In this document: positions 19,271-29,480 of the stretch, one piece after another
How positions within the stretch are numbered: position 1 is the stretch's first letter
Layout of the letters: each line of letters opens with the position of its first letter
DNA from: Blastobasis lacticolella
Taxonomy: Eukaryota; Arthropoda; Insecta; Lepidoptera; Blastobasidae
Assembly (NCBI GenBank): GCA_905147135.1
Contig: LR990039.1
Location: 35,213,708-35,277,707 of the forward strand
DNA: 64,000 nucleotides
Direction of reading: 5' to 3'
The notes under the pieces: generated by a model
The model's database searches: none
What the model was told of the DNA's origin: nothing
The model's input: the letters and a program-made list of their open reading frames with translations, nothing else
Made by a program: the position numbers and the translations under genes

Positions 19271-19924
19271 ATGATTATTTATTATTGATGTTGCCAGAGT
19301 GGCGCCCGATGTAGGATGATGTCGCGCGCGAAGGCTGATTTGTAAGAATTATTCCCCAATGAGTAGGTACGAAACGTAATATGTAGTTACTACGCATCTA
19401 ATATGATTCAGTCACCTCAAACTGCAGTCGAGGGCTCGGGGCCACACGCGACAATTATGATGTCAGCGCGAACTGTTTTATTCTAGACACCAATTAGCAT
19501 CCAGCGACTTGAAATTTGTTTCAGTATGTGTCGATAGCAGAACTGTCTTCTACTTATTTGCTTAACTTTTTATAAGAGTGACAAGCAGCTTCTTCGGTGG
19601 AATGAAATGAAAGAAGTAGGCAGAGCCGTCTCGGTCAGACTCGAACGCAATGATTCCCGATCCGAGGTAGCTCCGGTTCCGGTTGCCGAACTAAATTACT
19701 AACCTGACACTCAAATTAGTTTATCGATTATGTAGCGCTTATACTTATGCACGCCTATGAACTGACCTAGCCAACTTGTGACTTGCATATTTAATTTTAT
19801 TGTCCGTATTTGCGGAATGTTGATGAGTTAGCGGTTTGAAGGTGTCAGGTATTCCGATAAAGGCACTATAACGTCCTCAAGGCACGCGTATCAGATAGGT
19901 GATGTAACCGTGCAAACAGAGGCA

Positions 19925-20760
19925 ACGCGGCCTTGCAGCGGCCGCCGCCGCCGCCGGCGCACATTTTACGTTTTTAAAATCAAAATCTAAAAAAATTAGG
20001 TACACTTATAGACATTAAGTAACCCAACATACAAGTTATAACAGTTTAACTCGTATCATCCAAATAATTGTGACTTCCTCCTCGCATTCGACTGATACGC
20101 TATCTATACACTCACATTTTATTTACCTAGATTGTCTGATTAAGTTTGATATTATCGTACTGGGAGCATGTGGTCGCGTCTCGCGGCACGGTGGTGGTTC
20201 TTCCTAATCTTTATTAATTGCTTTGTAGATTACATTTTACGCGGCCGCGTTCAAACTGCGCTCACTGACTCGGTATCATGAACATCGTCTCGTGCCGCCG
20301 CCGCCGCCGCCGCGCCGCATAGCGCCGCGCCCGCGCAGCCGTTCGCATGACATAAGCCGGCGATTAACCGCGTAAAGCCCGGCGCGTTTCCGTGCCCAAT
20401 GGACCGGTCAGCTACCGACTCATCGCTTCCAAAAATTAACATCAATACCCGACACAATCGCTTTGCAAACATGGCCTGAAAACGGATAGCATCCAGACGT
20501 GAGACGCAATAGAGATGATATAGTACGCGAATAATCCTTTCATTGGCAGGCGCGTTAAGAAGGAAAAACTTAGAAGACCGCGCGACTGTCGCGCGGCGTG
20601 GCTGCGGGCTGCGGGCGGCGGCGCGCTGTCACGCACCAGTTATGTTGAAGAAAGCTGTAGCAACGCGAGCCGCGCGTGTATATGTCATACGATATATAGG
20701 ACGTCGCCCGCGCCGCCGCATTCCTCTACCAATTTGCAGAGCGACGCGCACACACCAACC
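19925..20760. promoter_or_regulatory. CGG/CpG-rich island cluster, possible promoter or first exon
   Basis: Three GC-rich patches (19925-19965, 20240-20410, 20540-20760) with GCC/CGG runs stand out from AT-rich DNA. 20283-20340 carries a (GCC) run, and 20251-20472 is open on the minus strand (ending with an Ala run), but no family motif is seen. In insect genomes such patches often mark transcription starts; an unplaced first exon of Dystrophin or of another gene is possible. No TATA box or initiator could be assigned with confidence. Confidence 0.35.
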
Positions 20761-21867
20761 AATTAAACGCATCACGGAAAATAAAAGACGCTCTTTTTTA
20801 GTCCATAGGAAGGTATCGTGACGCTCATGATAAATTAACTGATCACAAAAGAGAAGGTACATTGTTTAAAACATAGCTGAATGTCCATAACGTGAGACCT
20901 TGCAGTAAAGAAAATATCGTGTGGACTTTGAGCAAAATAATGAATGTAAAGCTACAAATAAAGTGCAAACACTCATACGCACAGGCAGCTTATCAAGTGT
21001 TGGAAGACAATTCGTAGCTGTAAGGGGTTACTGTCAAAAACCTAATAAAATATTTTCAAAAATCGTGTGGGTTTTGTTTGTTTGTACTTATACGTAGTTT
21101 TGTACCAAACACACCTGTGTGTCTGAAAATTGATATGAAACTTGAATAATTATAAAGAAACGGCAACTAAAAAATGCTGATCCAGAAGGATTTTTTTCTT
21201 TTCACCTATATTTTAGGGTCAGTGCAGACCAAAAAGGTAAGTAATGGTGCAGACTGAACGAGTGCCCCGGAATATAATATGTAATAATAATACATATTAC
21301 ATATGACACATACACCAGTATATGAAGTATATTCTCATAGTTTTCTTGATATGAGTCTCAGAATCATTCACTCAAAATAAAATATCACTTCAAATTGTGG
21401 TTAGCTTACCTACGAATGAAAGTTCTCTGTAAGCTACATTACCTACATAATAAGCACTTTTAAAGACCTGCACATGCTGGGTTTGCAGAGGAATAGAATG
21501 TGTGTGAAATAACTTTTTTGGCACTACTGACAAGTGATTTCCTGGTATTGAAATGGATATTATGCTGATAAATAAAATAAAATATAGATGGCAGAGCCCT
21601 CTGACAAATTAAGTCGGGATCTGGACGGGTACCTAAAAAACGTACTTACAGTATGTATTTGTAACAATAAAATTTATTAAGTTTACAATCATTTTTACAC
21701 CTTTTTGTATAATAGAGACAAACAAACACCTAAAGATGGTGAGTGATCTCTACTGAATGAATCTACATGCAACACCAGCAGGGTTGCTGTCATTTAAATA
21801 AAAGGAATTTAAATATATGAGACGTCACACTCAAGTTTGAGAGATAGGGCACAGTGGGATAACCCAT
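20761..21867. other. AT-rich DNA, nothing recognised
   Basis: No open frame of note, no terminal repeats and no splice-site/codon pattern that I can support. Confidence 0.4.
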
Positions 21868-21869
21868 TC

Positions 21870-22365
21870 AAATTACAGCCGCCCAATTGCAAAGTAGCTC
21901 CACCTCGCAGGTTACTGCAGCCAAAGTTAAATAGTATTGTATTCCTGCCATAGAGTATATCTCCAGTACTCCATGGGGTGGGGTTTGGGGAACCATGGTT
22001 TTAGCAATCGAGTGGGATTTGCCCCTATATGCAGCATTTGGCGATAGGCAGTGGTGATTACTTTCCATCAAGTGCCTGCAGATTTTATGTCTTACTGCAG
22101 ACAAACAAGCAAGCATGCCACATGATGGTAAGTAGAAGCAACAAACATTGCTCTGGCAGCAAAAAGGCAAATAATAGGGCCCTATAATATAATAGGCCCT
22201 AGGGCCCTCTATCGCCAATGTCACAGTTTCCTATCTCCACATCCCATGAAGCCTGAAGAACTTACTATTTGGCATGTAGTAGTATTTTTGGCTGCAATAC
22301 TTTGTAAAGTGGAGGTACTTCTCCGATTGGGCAGCTCCAATTCTAACGGGATACCCTGCCCTATA
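21870..22365 (-). repeat. Non-autonomous element using the LINE tail
   Basis: Contains the reversed LINE tail ('aacaagcaagcatgccacatgatggtaag') beside a body ('gtggaggtacttctccgattgggcagctcc', 'acgggatacc') shared with 32886-33190. The 23096-23400 copy shares 'ttgctctggcagcaaaaaggcaaat' with it. Confidence 0.55.
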
Positions 22366-23095
22366 TATAATTAATTACTTTCTTTCTCATTAATTCATGA
22401 TATGTAAAATTAGCTGTAAACATCCCACCTGTTAAAAATAAAATCCAAAAATTAAAAGATTCTCAAATTGAGACCAAGAGGAAGAGTATCCCACATTATC
22501 TTGTGTGCAATGTACACAGTAATGGATAAGATAATGATTAGCCTTATAGTACCTATGTATACTAAATTGAGTAAATCAAATTCTTTTAAGGTTTTGAACC
22601 ATATTAAATCAATGGCCTTGATACATTTCCTCGGTGCATTCTACAACATGGGCTGTAAGTAAGTATATGGTAAGTATTTGGTAATAAAAGTAAAAGTAAT
22701 AAAAGTTTTTAGCTTCTTAATGTTTCATCAGGTTAGTGCTTATCTATTTTCTGACGTATTATTTTCATAATATGTCGTCATCATGTGATTGTGCTTGTGA
22801 TGCGCCAATATTATGTTTTTGCTCTATAAGCAATAAAGTCAACTCCACAGCATATCTTTAATTGATAATTAACTCTACTAATAACAACAGTCCGTATTGT
22901 TAGTAATCCTGCTAGGATATCAAAATGTTTTTGTATGCTACTTGGTGACAAACGAGCAGTCAGCTCACTTGATGGTAAGCAGTAGCTGTCCCCCATAGCA
23001 TCTACGATTCATGCACTTAGGTTGCAGGCAAGAAAAATGCATAACCGCACGAGCGTTACCACTGTGGGGTCCAAGTTTTTTTTTTTTTTTCTATG
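22366..23095. other. AT-rich DNA with a LINE-tail fragment
   Basis: A reversed tail piece at about 22945-23000 ('gacaaacgagcagtcagctcacttgatggtaagcagtagctg'). Otherwise unassigned. Confidence 0.45.
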
Positions 23096-23400
23096 TCATA
23101 TGGTAGGCAAACAGGCAAGCGGGCCACCTGATGAAAAGTGGTCACCACTGTCTATAGACATTAGCAACACCAAGAGTATCGCCAATACATTGCCCACCTC
23201 TAAAACACGTTGCTCTGGCAGCAAAAAGGCAAATGCCAGTTTAAAGTGCCTTATGCCTGAAATTGTGCTGGCTACAGTATCCTTCAACCCAAGACTAAAC
23301 AATGCAATGTGTTGCTCGGCGACAGAAATAGTGTTGGTACACACCTAGGTGGACTCCTTAGGCTTGACAGGGTCCAGATAGGTTCAATTACCTACTTAAT
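23096..23400 (-). repeat. LINE-tail element copy
   Basis: Begins 'tggtaggcaaacaggcaagcgggccacctgatg', the reverse of the LINE 3' UTR (46110-46165), and continues into 'aacaccaagagtatcgcca', common to 32886-33190. Decayed, no intact frame. Confidence 0.65.
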
Positions 23401-23744
23401 AATATTATATTAGTAGTCTATACTGTTTCTTTACTTATTCATGTCATCATATTTATTCACAATACAAATTTTTTAAGCAAGGTTAGCAAGTTCATGCAAG
23501 TGGCTAACCTTGTGATCTGTGCTTGATGATCATTAAATCTCAAGTTTGAATAATTTAAATCTCTAATATTACCTCATTATCAAGCTAAGTAATTATAAGT
23601 TATGTATTCATTTAAATCTTCATAAAGTATTTGTTCATACAATCGAAAACACAAACAGTGATTCTTATTTGTTATTGTCTGCACCAATTCAAGGTACTAA
23701 CATTTTGTTTGATTAGCAAAAGTTAACTTTTGTTTTTACGTCAT

Positions 23745-23935
23745 ACGAAAGTTGAATGCAGGTGCCTAATATGTGTCAAGTAGCAGATGCAATGCAAGTC
23801 GGCGGAGAAGCGGCGCAGGCGCCGCGGCGGAGGCTGGCGGCTGCGCCCGGCCGCCGCCGCCGCCGCCGCCGTGGCCCGCCGCGCCGCCCCCGCTACTTCT
23901 TGGCCCTTTGCACCTACAGCTCTACTCACCCACGT
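23745..23935. promoter_or_regulatory. GCC/CGG-repeat island, possible 5' exon or promoter
   Basis: A GC-rich patch with an uninterrupted CGC/GCC run at 23848-23872. The minus strand is open for about 60 codons (Ala/Arg-rich) and plus-strand frames are also open; neither has a family motif. 'ctactcaccc' at 23921-23930 would read as GGGTGAGTAG, a donor-like site, on the minus strand, but it lies upstream of the island in that direction. Surroundings 23401-23744 and 23936-24737 are AT-rich with nothing recognised. Confidence 0.3.
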
Positions 23936-24737
23936 AACTCGACTCCATCGTTTGCAGTCTTTCCAATACCAATCCTTTACTTCAACTCAATTCGAAACAC
24001 GATAACTTAATTTGAGTCATGTTAGCATGGACTTCGCCACTCCCGACTGAAGGAGAAACTTTGTTCAAACTTTTTGTACACTTTCTACACTTGACTACAA
24101 CTTCAAAAGAAATTGTTCACAACACTCGTCGTCATTGTAAAAACTTCTTAAATCGTTTTAGTAACCACAAAACAACTTGGTTTGTATGAAAGTTAGCACT
24201 TGAAAGTAAAGTAGTTGGAGTACAGAGTAGACAGAAATAAAATGATATAATGTGAGTGTATATGGCAAGTGTTGCCAGTACAGACTCTTTAAATTCTTCA
24301 GTACGACGGGCAGCGCTACAAAAATGAGGAGCAAAAAGTGAAAGCGCCACTATCAGATGTAAACTCGTCAAAATCACATACAACTTACTGAATAATTTTT
24401 TGTATAAAAATATTTTAGTTTCATTTTATTTATTTTTTACTCTTTTTTGTAGCTTGAAATCAGTCAAACATGAATCGAATGTTGTTTATTCGTAAATAAA
24501 GTTATGTTAATTCTAGTTGTTACGCAGCTTCAGTAATAATGTTTCGTGCTCCATACAATCGAAAGCCTTTGAGAGCCACCCCTACAAGCTGGAGTAATTA
24601 AATTAAAAGAAACCAACATTAAATTTGGCATTATATTTCTTAAATCCTAAGGGCGACTTGCACCAGATTCTTAAACACATTTAAGTTGATATCTAAACAA
24701 AACACTTCATACAAAATAACGTTAAAATGGCTGTGTG

Positions 24738-25107
24738 GTGTCCGGCAGAGTAGAATAGCACCAACCCCTTACACTCTTGGGTGTCGTACAAGGCGACTAA
24801 TGTTTTCGAGGCAAAAGATCAAGAGTCTCCGTAGTCTGGAAAATGGGCAGGAGCATTTTCCATTGTTATATTTAAACACTGCGATCTCCAACCCGCCTGC
24901 CAACCGCATAGGCGTAGGAAGAGGGGGGGCCGGGTGGGCCGTGCCCACCTTAGAATGGTCTGGTGCCCTGGTGGCTGATCGTGTTCACTGGCTGTACATT
25001 ACTGTCGCCAATGGCCAACCGTGGAGATTATGGCAATAACCTCCCCTTTCCTGGGAGAGACCCTAAGTCCTGCAGTGGACTGTTACGGGCTGTGATGATG
25101 ATGAATA
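24738..25107 (+). repeat. SINE-like element with RTE-type tail
   Basis: Starts 'gtggtgtccggcagagtagaatagcacc', passes 'ggtgtcgtacaaggcgactaatgttttcgagg', and ends CCTGCAGTGGACTGTTACGG then TGATGATGATGA. A shorter relative is at 37656-37905. The RTE-like 3' end implies mobilisation by an RTE/BovB-type LINE. Confidence 0.7.
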
Positions 25108-25339
25108 ATAAATTGGAAAAATCCAAATAAATTAAACTTAGAAATCTAATTCGCGGTTAATTTAGATACATTTACTAATTGGCCATTGCACAAACATACA
25201 TTAAAAACCTCAAATCCTTGCAAGAATATACCTAGTAGGTTACATAAAATTTGTATGAAAAACTTACCCCGTTAAGCCTTTCCTAGTTGTAAGTTCGTTT
25301 CGAGTAGAAATCGGTTGATGAAAATGGTTGCAATCATTT

Positions 25340-25900
25340 TTTTTATACTACTAAGGTGGCAAACAAGCTTACGGCCTGCCTGATAGTAAGCAATCACCGC
25401 AGCCTTTGGACGTTTGCAATAACATTTTAACCCCTTTCTTGAAGAACTCCATGGAAAACCTCTCCAGATAGTTCATTCCACAACCTTAGTGTGCGTGAGA
25501 GAAAGTTCCTTTGGCACAGTTCACGACCAATTCAGCTCCAAGGTACGAGGATGAACTCCCTGTCGGTGGCAAGCGGTGCGATGATAGAATGTAGCTGTAG
25601 GCATAATGTCAAACAGTTCTTCAGAACAAATACCGTTGTATAAGTGCCCAAATATGTTCGACGTGGTGAGTTTCCCCTTGTAGTCATATTTGACCCTGAT
25701 TATCGATGACGCTACTCTGCCGTACATGGCGCGGTGCAAGCCGGTCGAGTGGGACCGCGTTCGGGGAGACTCGGCAAGCCACCAGGAACCGGGCGGCATC
25801 TTGTGGCAAGGGGGCTCGCGAATAGACCAGCGTCGTTGGCGTGTATGTTGTGGCAGCACTGCGGCTTATAATAATATGTAGGCTGTTTTGCATATTGCAT
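25340..25900 (-). pseudogene. LINE 3' fragment, minus orientation
   Basis: The minus strand encodes LYNGICSEELFDIMPTATFYHRT, parallel to LYNGKCSEELFDLVPTAQFR of the intact LINE. It then carries the 'gcaaacaagcttacggcctgcctgatagtaagc' tail. It is a diverged, broken copy lacking endonuclease and palm. Confidence 0.75.
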
Positions 25901-26083
25901 AAAGTTGAGAGCGCTTAATTCGTTACACATAATTTTAGGCCTATCTTCGGTCTATAACCGTAAGTTTAAAAGTATTAACGCGTATTACTTTACACATTTC
26001 AGGAAACATACCTACAGTCTTAAACTAAAAATTCTTAACAAAATCATTTTTTCAATTTGACCTAGAGTTTCATAAATGCTTAC
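25901..26083. other. AT-rich target region of the LTR element
   Basis: No feature recognised; it ends with the TTAC target duplication (26080-26083). Confidence 0.5.
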
Positions 26084-26443
26084 TGTAAGAGGGGAATGCA
26101 GGGCGACGCAGTACAAACAGCCAGATACAGGAAACTGTGTTTATTTTATAAAGTATCGGTGTCCGGGAATCCGTCCGCCCGACAGGGTTTTACACAAACT
26201 ACTATGGTAGTAGAAAATTTGGGTGATCTAAGTAAGAGTGGCGGGTATCCGACTGCTCTTAGTAGAAAGATATACTAGTGTGGTGGATTGTATTGAATTA
26301 TTATTGTCGTAGAACGTACCCGTGAACTATATGTCGAAACGCGGGCGCCCATTCGATAGCGCGATGTAGAATTTGGCTCAGCGCCATCTAGTGACCGTCG
26401 GCGGTACTATGCGTACTACGTTGTTTGGGTGCGTGGTGTTACA
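26084..26443 (-). repeat. 3' LTR (left-hand copy)
   Basis: Same 360 bp as 28649-29008. Flanked by TTAC on the outside and by the purine tract on the inside. Confidence 0.92.
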
Positions 26444-26459
26444 TCTTCTCCCCCTCTGT
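26444..26459 (-). promoter_or_regulatory. Polypurine tract
   Basis: On the minus strand the bases next to the 3' LTR read AGAGGGGGAGAAGA, the usual plus-strand primer of LTR elements. It fixes the element's orientation. The region 26460-26703 between it and the protease frame has no recognised domain and may be the residue of the deleted pol gene. Confidence 0.85.
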
Positions 26460-26703
26460 CCTCGAAGGCGTCCCGACGAGAGAGACAGCACATGGTAGAG
26501 TTATTTCTTAGGGCAGCTCCGGCCTCTACTGTTGTCCTGAACTTTACGTTGATTGGCTCTTCTCCTAATTGGTTGAATAGGATCAGGCGGCCTGATGGGG
26601 TCACCGACGTAGGGGGTTAGTGCCGAGGTGCGGAACATTCCTATTGAAGAGTCCGGTTCATCTGGTTTGGCCAATACATCGGATGTCGCTCCCTCCCCCT
26701 GCA

Positions 26704-27606
26704 CTAAAACTCCCTTGATAGCATGATTATTAGATGCGTTTGCTTGCCTCGGTACTGGTATTGTGGTGAGATCAACTTTTGGGTCGTTATAAGCCTAATC
26801 TTGGGGCTCGTCCCATGGCTATTGAGCTTTCCTTCCATTGGATAAACAAGCTTAGGTCCTATGCCTACCTCTTCCAGGTCTAAAGTGCTAATTTCAATGT
26901 CATCACCCGTGTATCCAGGAAAAAGATTTACTGATTTGGGTGATAGTTGAGGCTTTTCCTCTTCAATTGCGTGAACTGCGTCTCTGTATATAAATTCCAC
27001 ATGTTCGGGGTATCTTCCGTCAAAGACTTTATGGGGTCGTTTGGAGAGATAAGCCAATTCAACCGCTGCGCAATCTGCCGGTTCGACACGCTGCACCCTT
27101 GTAGGGTTAGTTTTAAAGCTTTTGCGCGATTGTGATTCATTTGACACTCCCGGTTGGTCCGTCGACGTCATGTAGACAGGTATAATACATTCCAATTCCA
27201 GATCGCGTGTAATCGACGGTTTATCAACAAACTGCCAGGTAAGCTGTGGCATATTGATGATTATCCCAGCGTCTTGGATGAAACCTACGCCCAGCAAGGT
27301 TTTATTATCCCTCGCGTCGGGGAGGACTATGAATGTAGTGGGCACTATGCGGTCGCATATTTTAACTGGGACAGTTATGGATAGAATGTTTTGTCGCCGC
27401 TTAACACCATCGGCCATTGTTACCATCACCGTTTGCTGTGAAAACGGATAACCCCGCCGCTTCAGTTGGGTGTATAGCTGGTAGGACGCAACGCTGGTCT
27501 TCGCACACGTATCCACGTACGCTATTCCGGTAACGTCATATATATCTATTCTGACGATGGGTCTCCGTCGAACATCGGTTTTCACATTGATAGAGCAGAA
27601 GTCCAC
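26704..27606 (-). CDS. Retrotransposon aspartic protease region
   Basis: Same frame as Gag (28635 and 27606 differ by a multiple of three), after the TAG. Upstream in frame lies a second cysteine cluster (CYGCGAPGVIRSKC), then a retropepsin-like core with AYVDTCAKTSVAS in place of the usual D-T/S-G-A and a later TLLGVGFIQDAGI (flap/second Gly-rich strand). The catalytic triplet reads DTC rather than DTG or DSG, which would be unusual for an active protease. About 130 residues follow before a stop, with no reverse transcriptase motif. Confidence 0.75.
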   Translation of the reverse strand: MDFCSINVKTDVRRRPIVRIDIYDVTGIAYVDTCAKTSVASYQLYTQLKRRGYPFSQQTVMVTMADGVKRRQNILSITVPVKICDRIVPTTFIVLPDARDNKTLLGVGFIQDAGIIINMPQLTWQFVDKPSITRDLELECIIPVYMTSTDQPGVSNESQSRKSFKTNPTRVQRVEPADCAAVELAYLSKRPHKVFDGRYPEHVEFIYRDAVHAIEEEKPQLSPKSVNLFPGYTGDDIEISTLDLEEVGIGPKLVYPMEGKLNSHGTSPKIRLITTQKLISPQYQYRGKQTHLIIMLSREF

Positions 27607-27789
27607 GTTATGCTCTACTTTAATTGGTTTTGTAGCGATACAAGTGGGGCATTTGCTGCGAATAACCCCGGGTGCGCCACAACCGTAACACGAGAAGGCG
27701 GACCGCGAAGGTGTAGGTGCGTGCGTAGATGCGTCTGCAGCTCTAACAATTTCCCCAAATGGTTTAGCTGGATGTGATCCGTTGTCTCG

Positions 27790-28635
27790 CTATCTTTTCC
27801 TACATTCTTCCGTAGTGTGACTAATATGCCGACAATATTCGCAATGTTGCTTCTTCGGTTTACTTGCATTGTTATTGGCTTCATTGAATATTGGTACTTC
27901 CCTTAGGAGCTGTTCCACGGCCCTGGCTGAGTTCAACAATTCTTCGAAGGTTTTCACGGAGTTCCGATGCACCTTCTCCCGGATCTGAATACTCAGCTGA
28001 CCATACAGAACATCCAACTGTTGCACTTCATTTAATCCAGGTGGGGGTAATTGAGCCAAAAGGGCGCGTCCTTTAGCTATATAAGTTTCAGTCAACCCGC
28101 TAAAAGTTTGCTTATGCGCAAATATCTCTTGCCAAATCATATAGGCTAGTTTTTTAGGTGCATAGGCATGTCGAAATCGGGTTTCAAATTCGTTCCAGGT
28201 GGTGATACAAGCCTCCACACCCTGCCACCATGTCGAAGCATTTCCCTTGAGTACAAGCGGTAAACTCATTAACGCGTTCGCGTCTGTAATTTTGTAAATG
28301 GCTTTGTAGACACTCGCCGAGGACAGAAACTCTTCTACTTGCGTAATATCTCTTGTTCCATCGTAGGAAAATGGTGCTGTGGCAAAGGAATTGGTGGGTG
28401 TTTGAGCTAACGCTGCCTGCAACGTCGCTGAGGTAAGTGAATTCACTAGCTGCTCTAGTTGTTCCGAAGACATCGCAACATTGGCCATGTTTACACCTTG
28501 CGTTTCCGGGAGTCTGTTGTTTAATCTGCGTGGCCTCGTCCGCAAAGTAGGTCCTTTAATAGGTGTATCATCCGAACTCGCCACTTTGACTGCAATTCTT
28601 GATAAATTTTTGGCGTAAGACTCGGGCTCCAACAC
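27790..28635 (-). CDS. Retrotransposon Gag-like protein
   Basis: About 281 codons, read from a GTG near the primer-binding region. The first ATG that fits is about 50 codons in (MANVAMSSEQLEQLV). The capsid-like part has FSYDGTRDITQVEEFL, ASTWWQGVEACITTWNEFE and RFRHAYAPKKLAYMIWQEIF, the retrotrans_gag pattern of Ty3/gypsy elements and of Arc-type genes. It ends with a zinc knuckle C-x2-C-x4-H-x4-C (CEYCRHISHTTEEC), then a TAG at 27790-27792. The frame continues without shift into the protease region. It would assemble RNA-carrying particles. Confidence 0.85.
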   Translation of the reverse strand: MLEPESYAKNLSRIAVKVASSDDTPIKGPTLRTRPRRLNNRLPETQGVNMANVAMSSEQLEQLVNSLTSATLQAALAQTPTNSFATAPFSYDGTRDITQVEEFLSSASVYKAIYKITDANALMSLPLVLKGNASTWWQGVEACITTWNEFETRFRHAYAPKKLAYMIWQEIFAHKQTFSGLTETYIAKGRALLAQLPPPGLNEVQQLDVLYGQLSIQIREKVHRNSVKTFEELLNSARAVEQLLREVPIFNEANNNASKPKKQHCEYCRHISHTTEECRKR

Positions 28636-28648
28636 ATTGTGCGCCAGA

Positions 28649-29008
28649 TGTAAGAGGGGAATGCAGGGCGACGCAGTACAAACAGCCAGATACAGGAAAC
28701 TGTGTTTATTTTATAAAGTATCGGTGTCCGGGAATCCGTCCGCCCGACAGGGTTTTACACAAACTACTATGGTAGTAGAAAATTTGGGTGATCTAAGTAA
28801 GAGTGGCGGGTATCCGACTGCTCTTAGTAGAAAGATATACTAGTGTGGTGGATTGTATTGAATTATTATTGTCGTAGAACGTACCCGTGAACTATATGTC
28901 GAAACGCGGGCGCCCATTCGATAGCGCGATGTAGAATTTGGCTCAGCGCCATCTAGTGACCGTCGGCGGTACTATGCGTACTACGTTGTTTGGGTGCGTG
29001 GTGTTACA
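28649..29008 (-). repeat. 5' LTR (right-hand copy)
   Basis: The LTR at the upstream end with respect to transcription. Near its downstream end, minus-strand text CTTTATAAAATAAACAC combines a TATA-like and an AATAAA-like motif. Identical to the other LTR over the 360 bp I compared by eye. Confidence 0.92.
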
Positions 29009-29214
29009 TTACTAATTTTCAAAAACTATACGTATACGTATTAAGTAATATGAGAAATTAACAATAATGTGTTAGATCTTTAATTTAATGTTCTAGCCCT
29101 TCAAACAGCTCACTCACACTTTTACTTTAAATGTAATTTATGGCAATTTCATCCATTGTCAAACTGACGGAACTACTGCCATTTTCATACAATAATAATA
29201 TAAAATAATAATGA
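29009..29214. other. AT-rich flank of the LTR element
   Basis: Begins with the second TTAC target copy. No feature recognised. Confidence 0.5.
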
Positions 29215-29480
29215 TCATCTAGGCGTTAATATCCCGGATGTGCTCTCACGCACGAGGGCCCGGGATCCGCCTTGATCATGATCCAGAATTTGGCAGATCA
29301 GGTAATTACAGTGGAGCGACTGTCATCTGACCTCTGTGACCCTGCCATGGGAGCCTGACCAGATTGGATCATGGTTACACATTCAATCTCCTGAATGTGC
29401 AGATTTCACAACCGTGTTTTTCCTCACCGTAGGAGCATCGGTTAGTGTTCAACTCATGTACATAACTTAGAAAAGAGTCA
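29215..29480 (-). repeat. SINE copy, minus orientation
   Basis: Reverse of the SINE body at 38110-38385: 'taggcgttaatatcccggatgtgc', 'ggcccgggatccgccttgatcatg', 'ggtaattacagtggagcgactgtc', 'gaaaagagtcatt'. The tRNA-like head is missing. Confidence 0.75.

Larger units (their letters stand above)
26084..29008 (-). mobile_element. Young non-autonomous Ty3/gypsy-like LTR retrotransposon
   Basis: A 2925 bp element with 360 bp LTRs (26084-26443 and 28649-29008) that read as identical, TG..CA ends on both, and a 4 bp target duplication TTAC (26080-26083 and 29009-29012). It is transcribed on the minus strand: a primer-binding region just inside the right LTR (minus strand TCTGGCGCACAATG), then Gag and protease, then a short tail and a purine tract next to the left LTR. 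No reverse transcriptase, RNase H or integrase motif was found, and the whole interior is only 2.2 kb. This indicates an internally deleted copy that depends on an autonomous relative. LTR identity implies recent insertion. Confidence 0.92.

Noticed and set aside
20543..20862. Overlapping Arg-rich ORFs
   Set aside because: CpG-rich DNA open by chance in several frames, with no supporting splice or domain evidence.
23741..24010. Arg- and Ala-rich ORFs on both strands
   Set aside because: Created by a GCC/CGG repeat; no homology or conserved motif, so treated as a possible promoter or 5' exon only.
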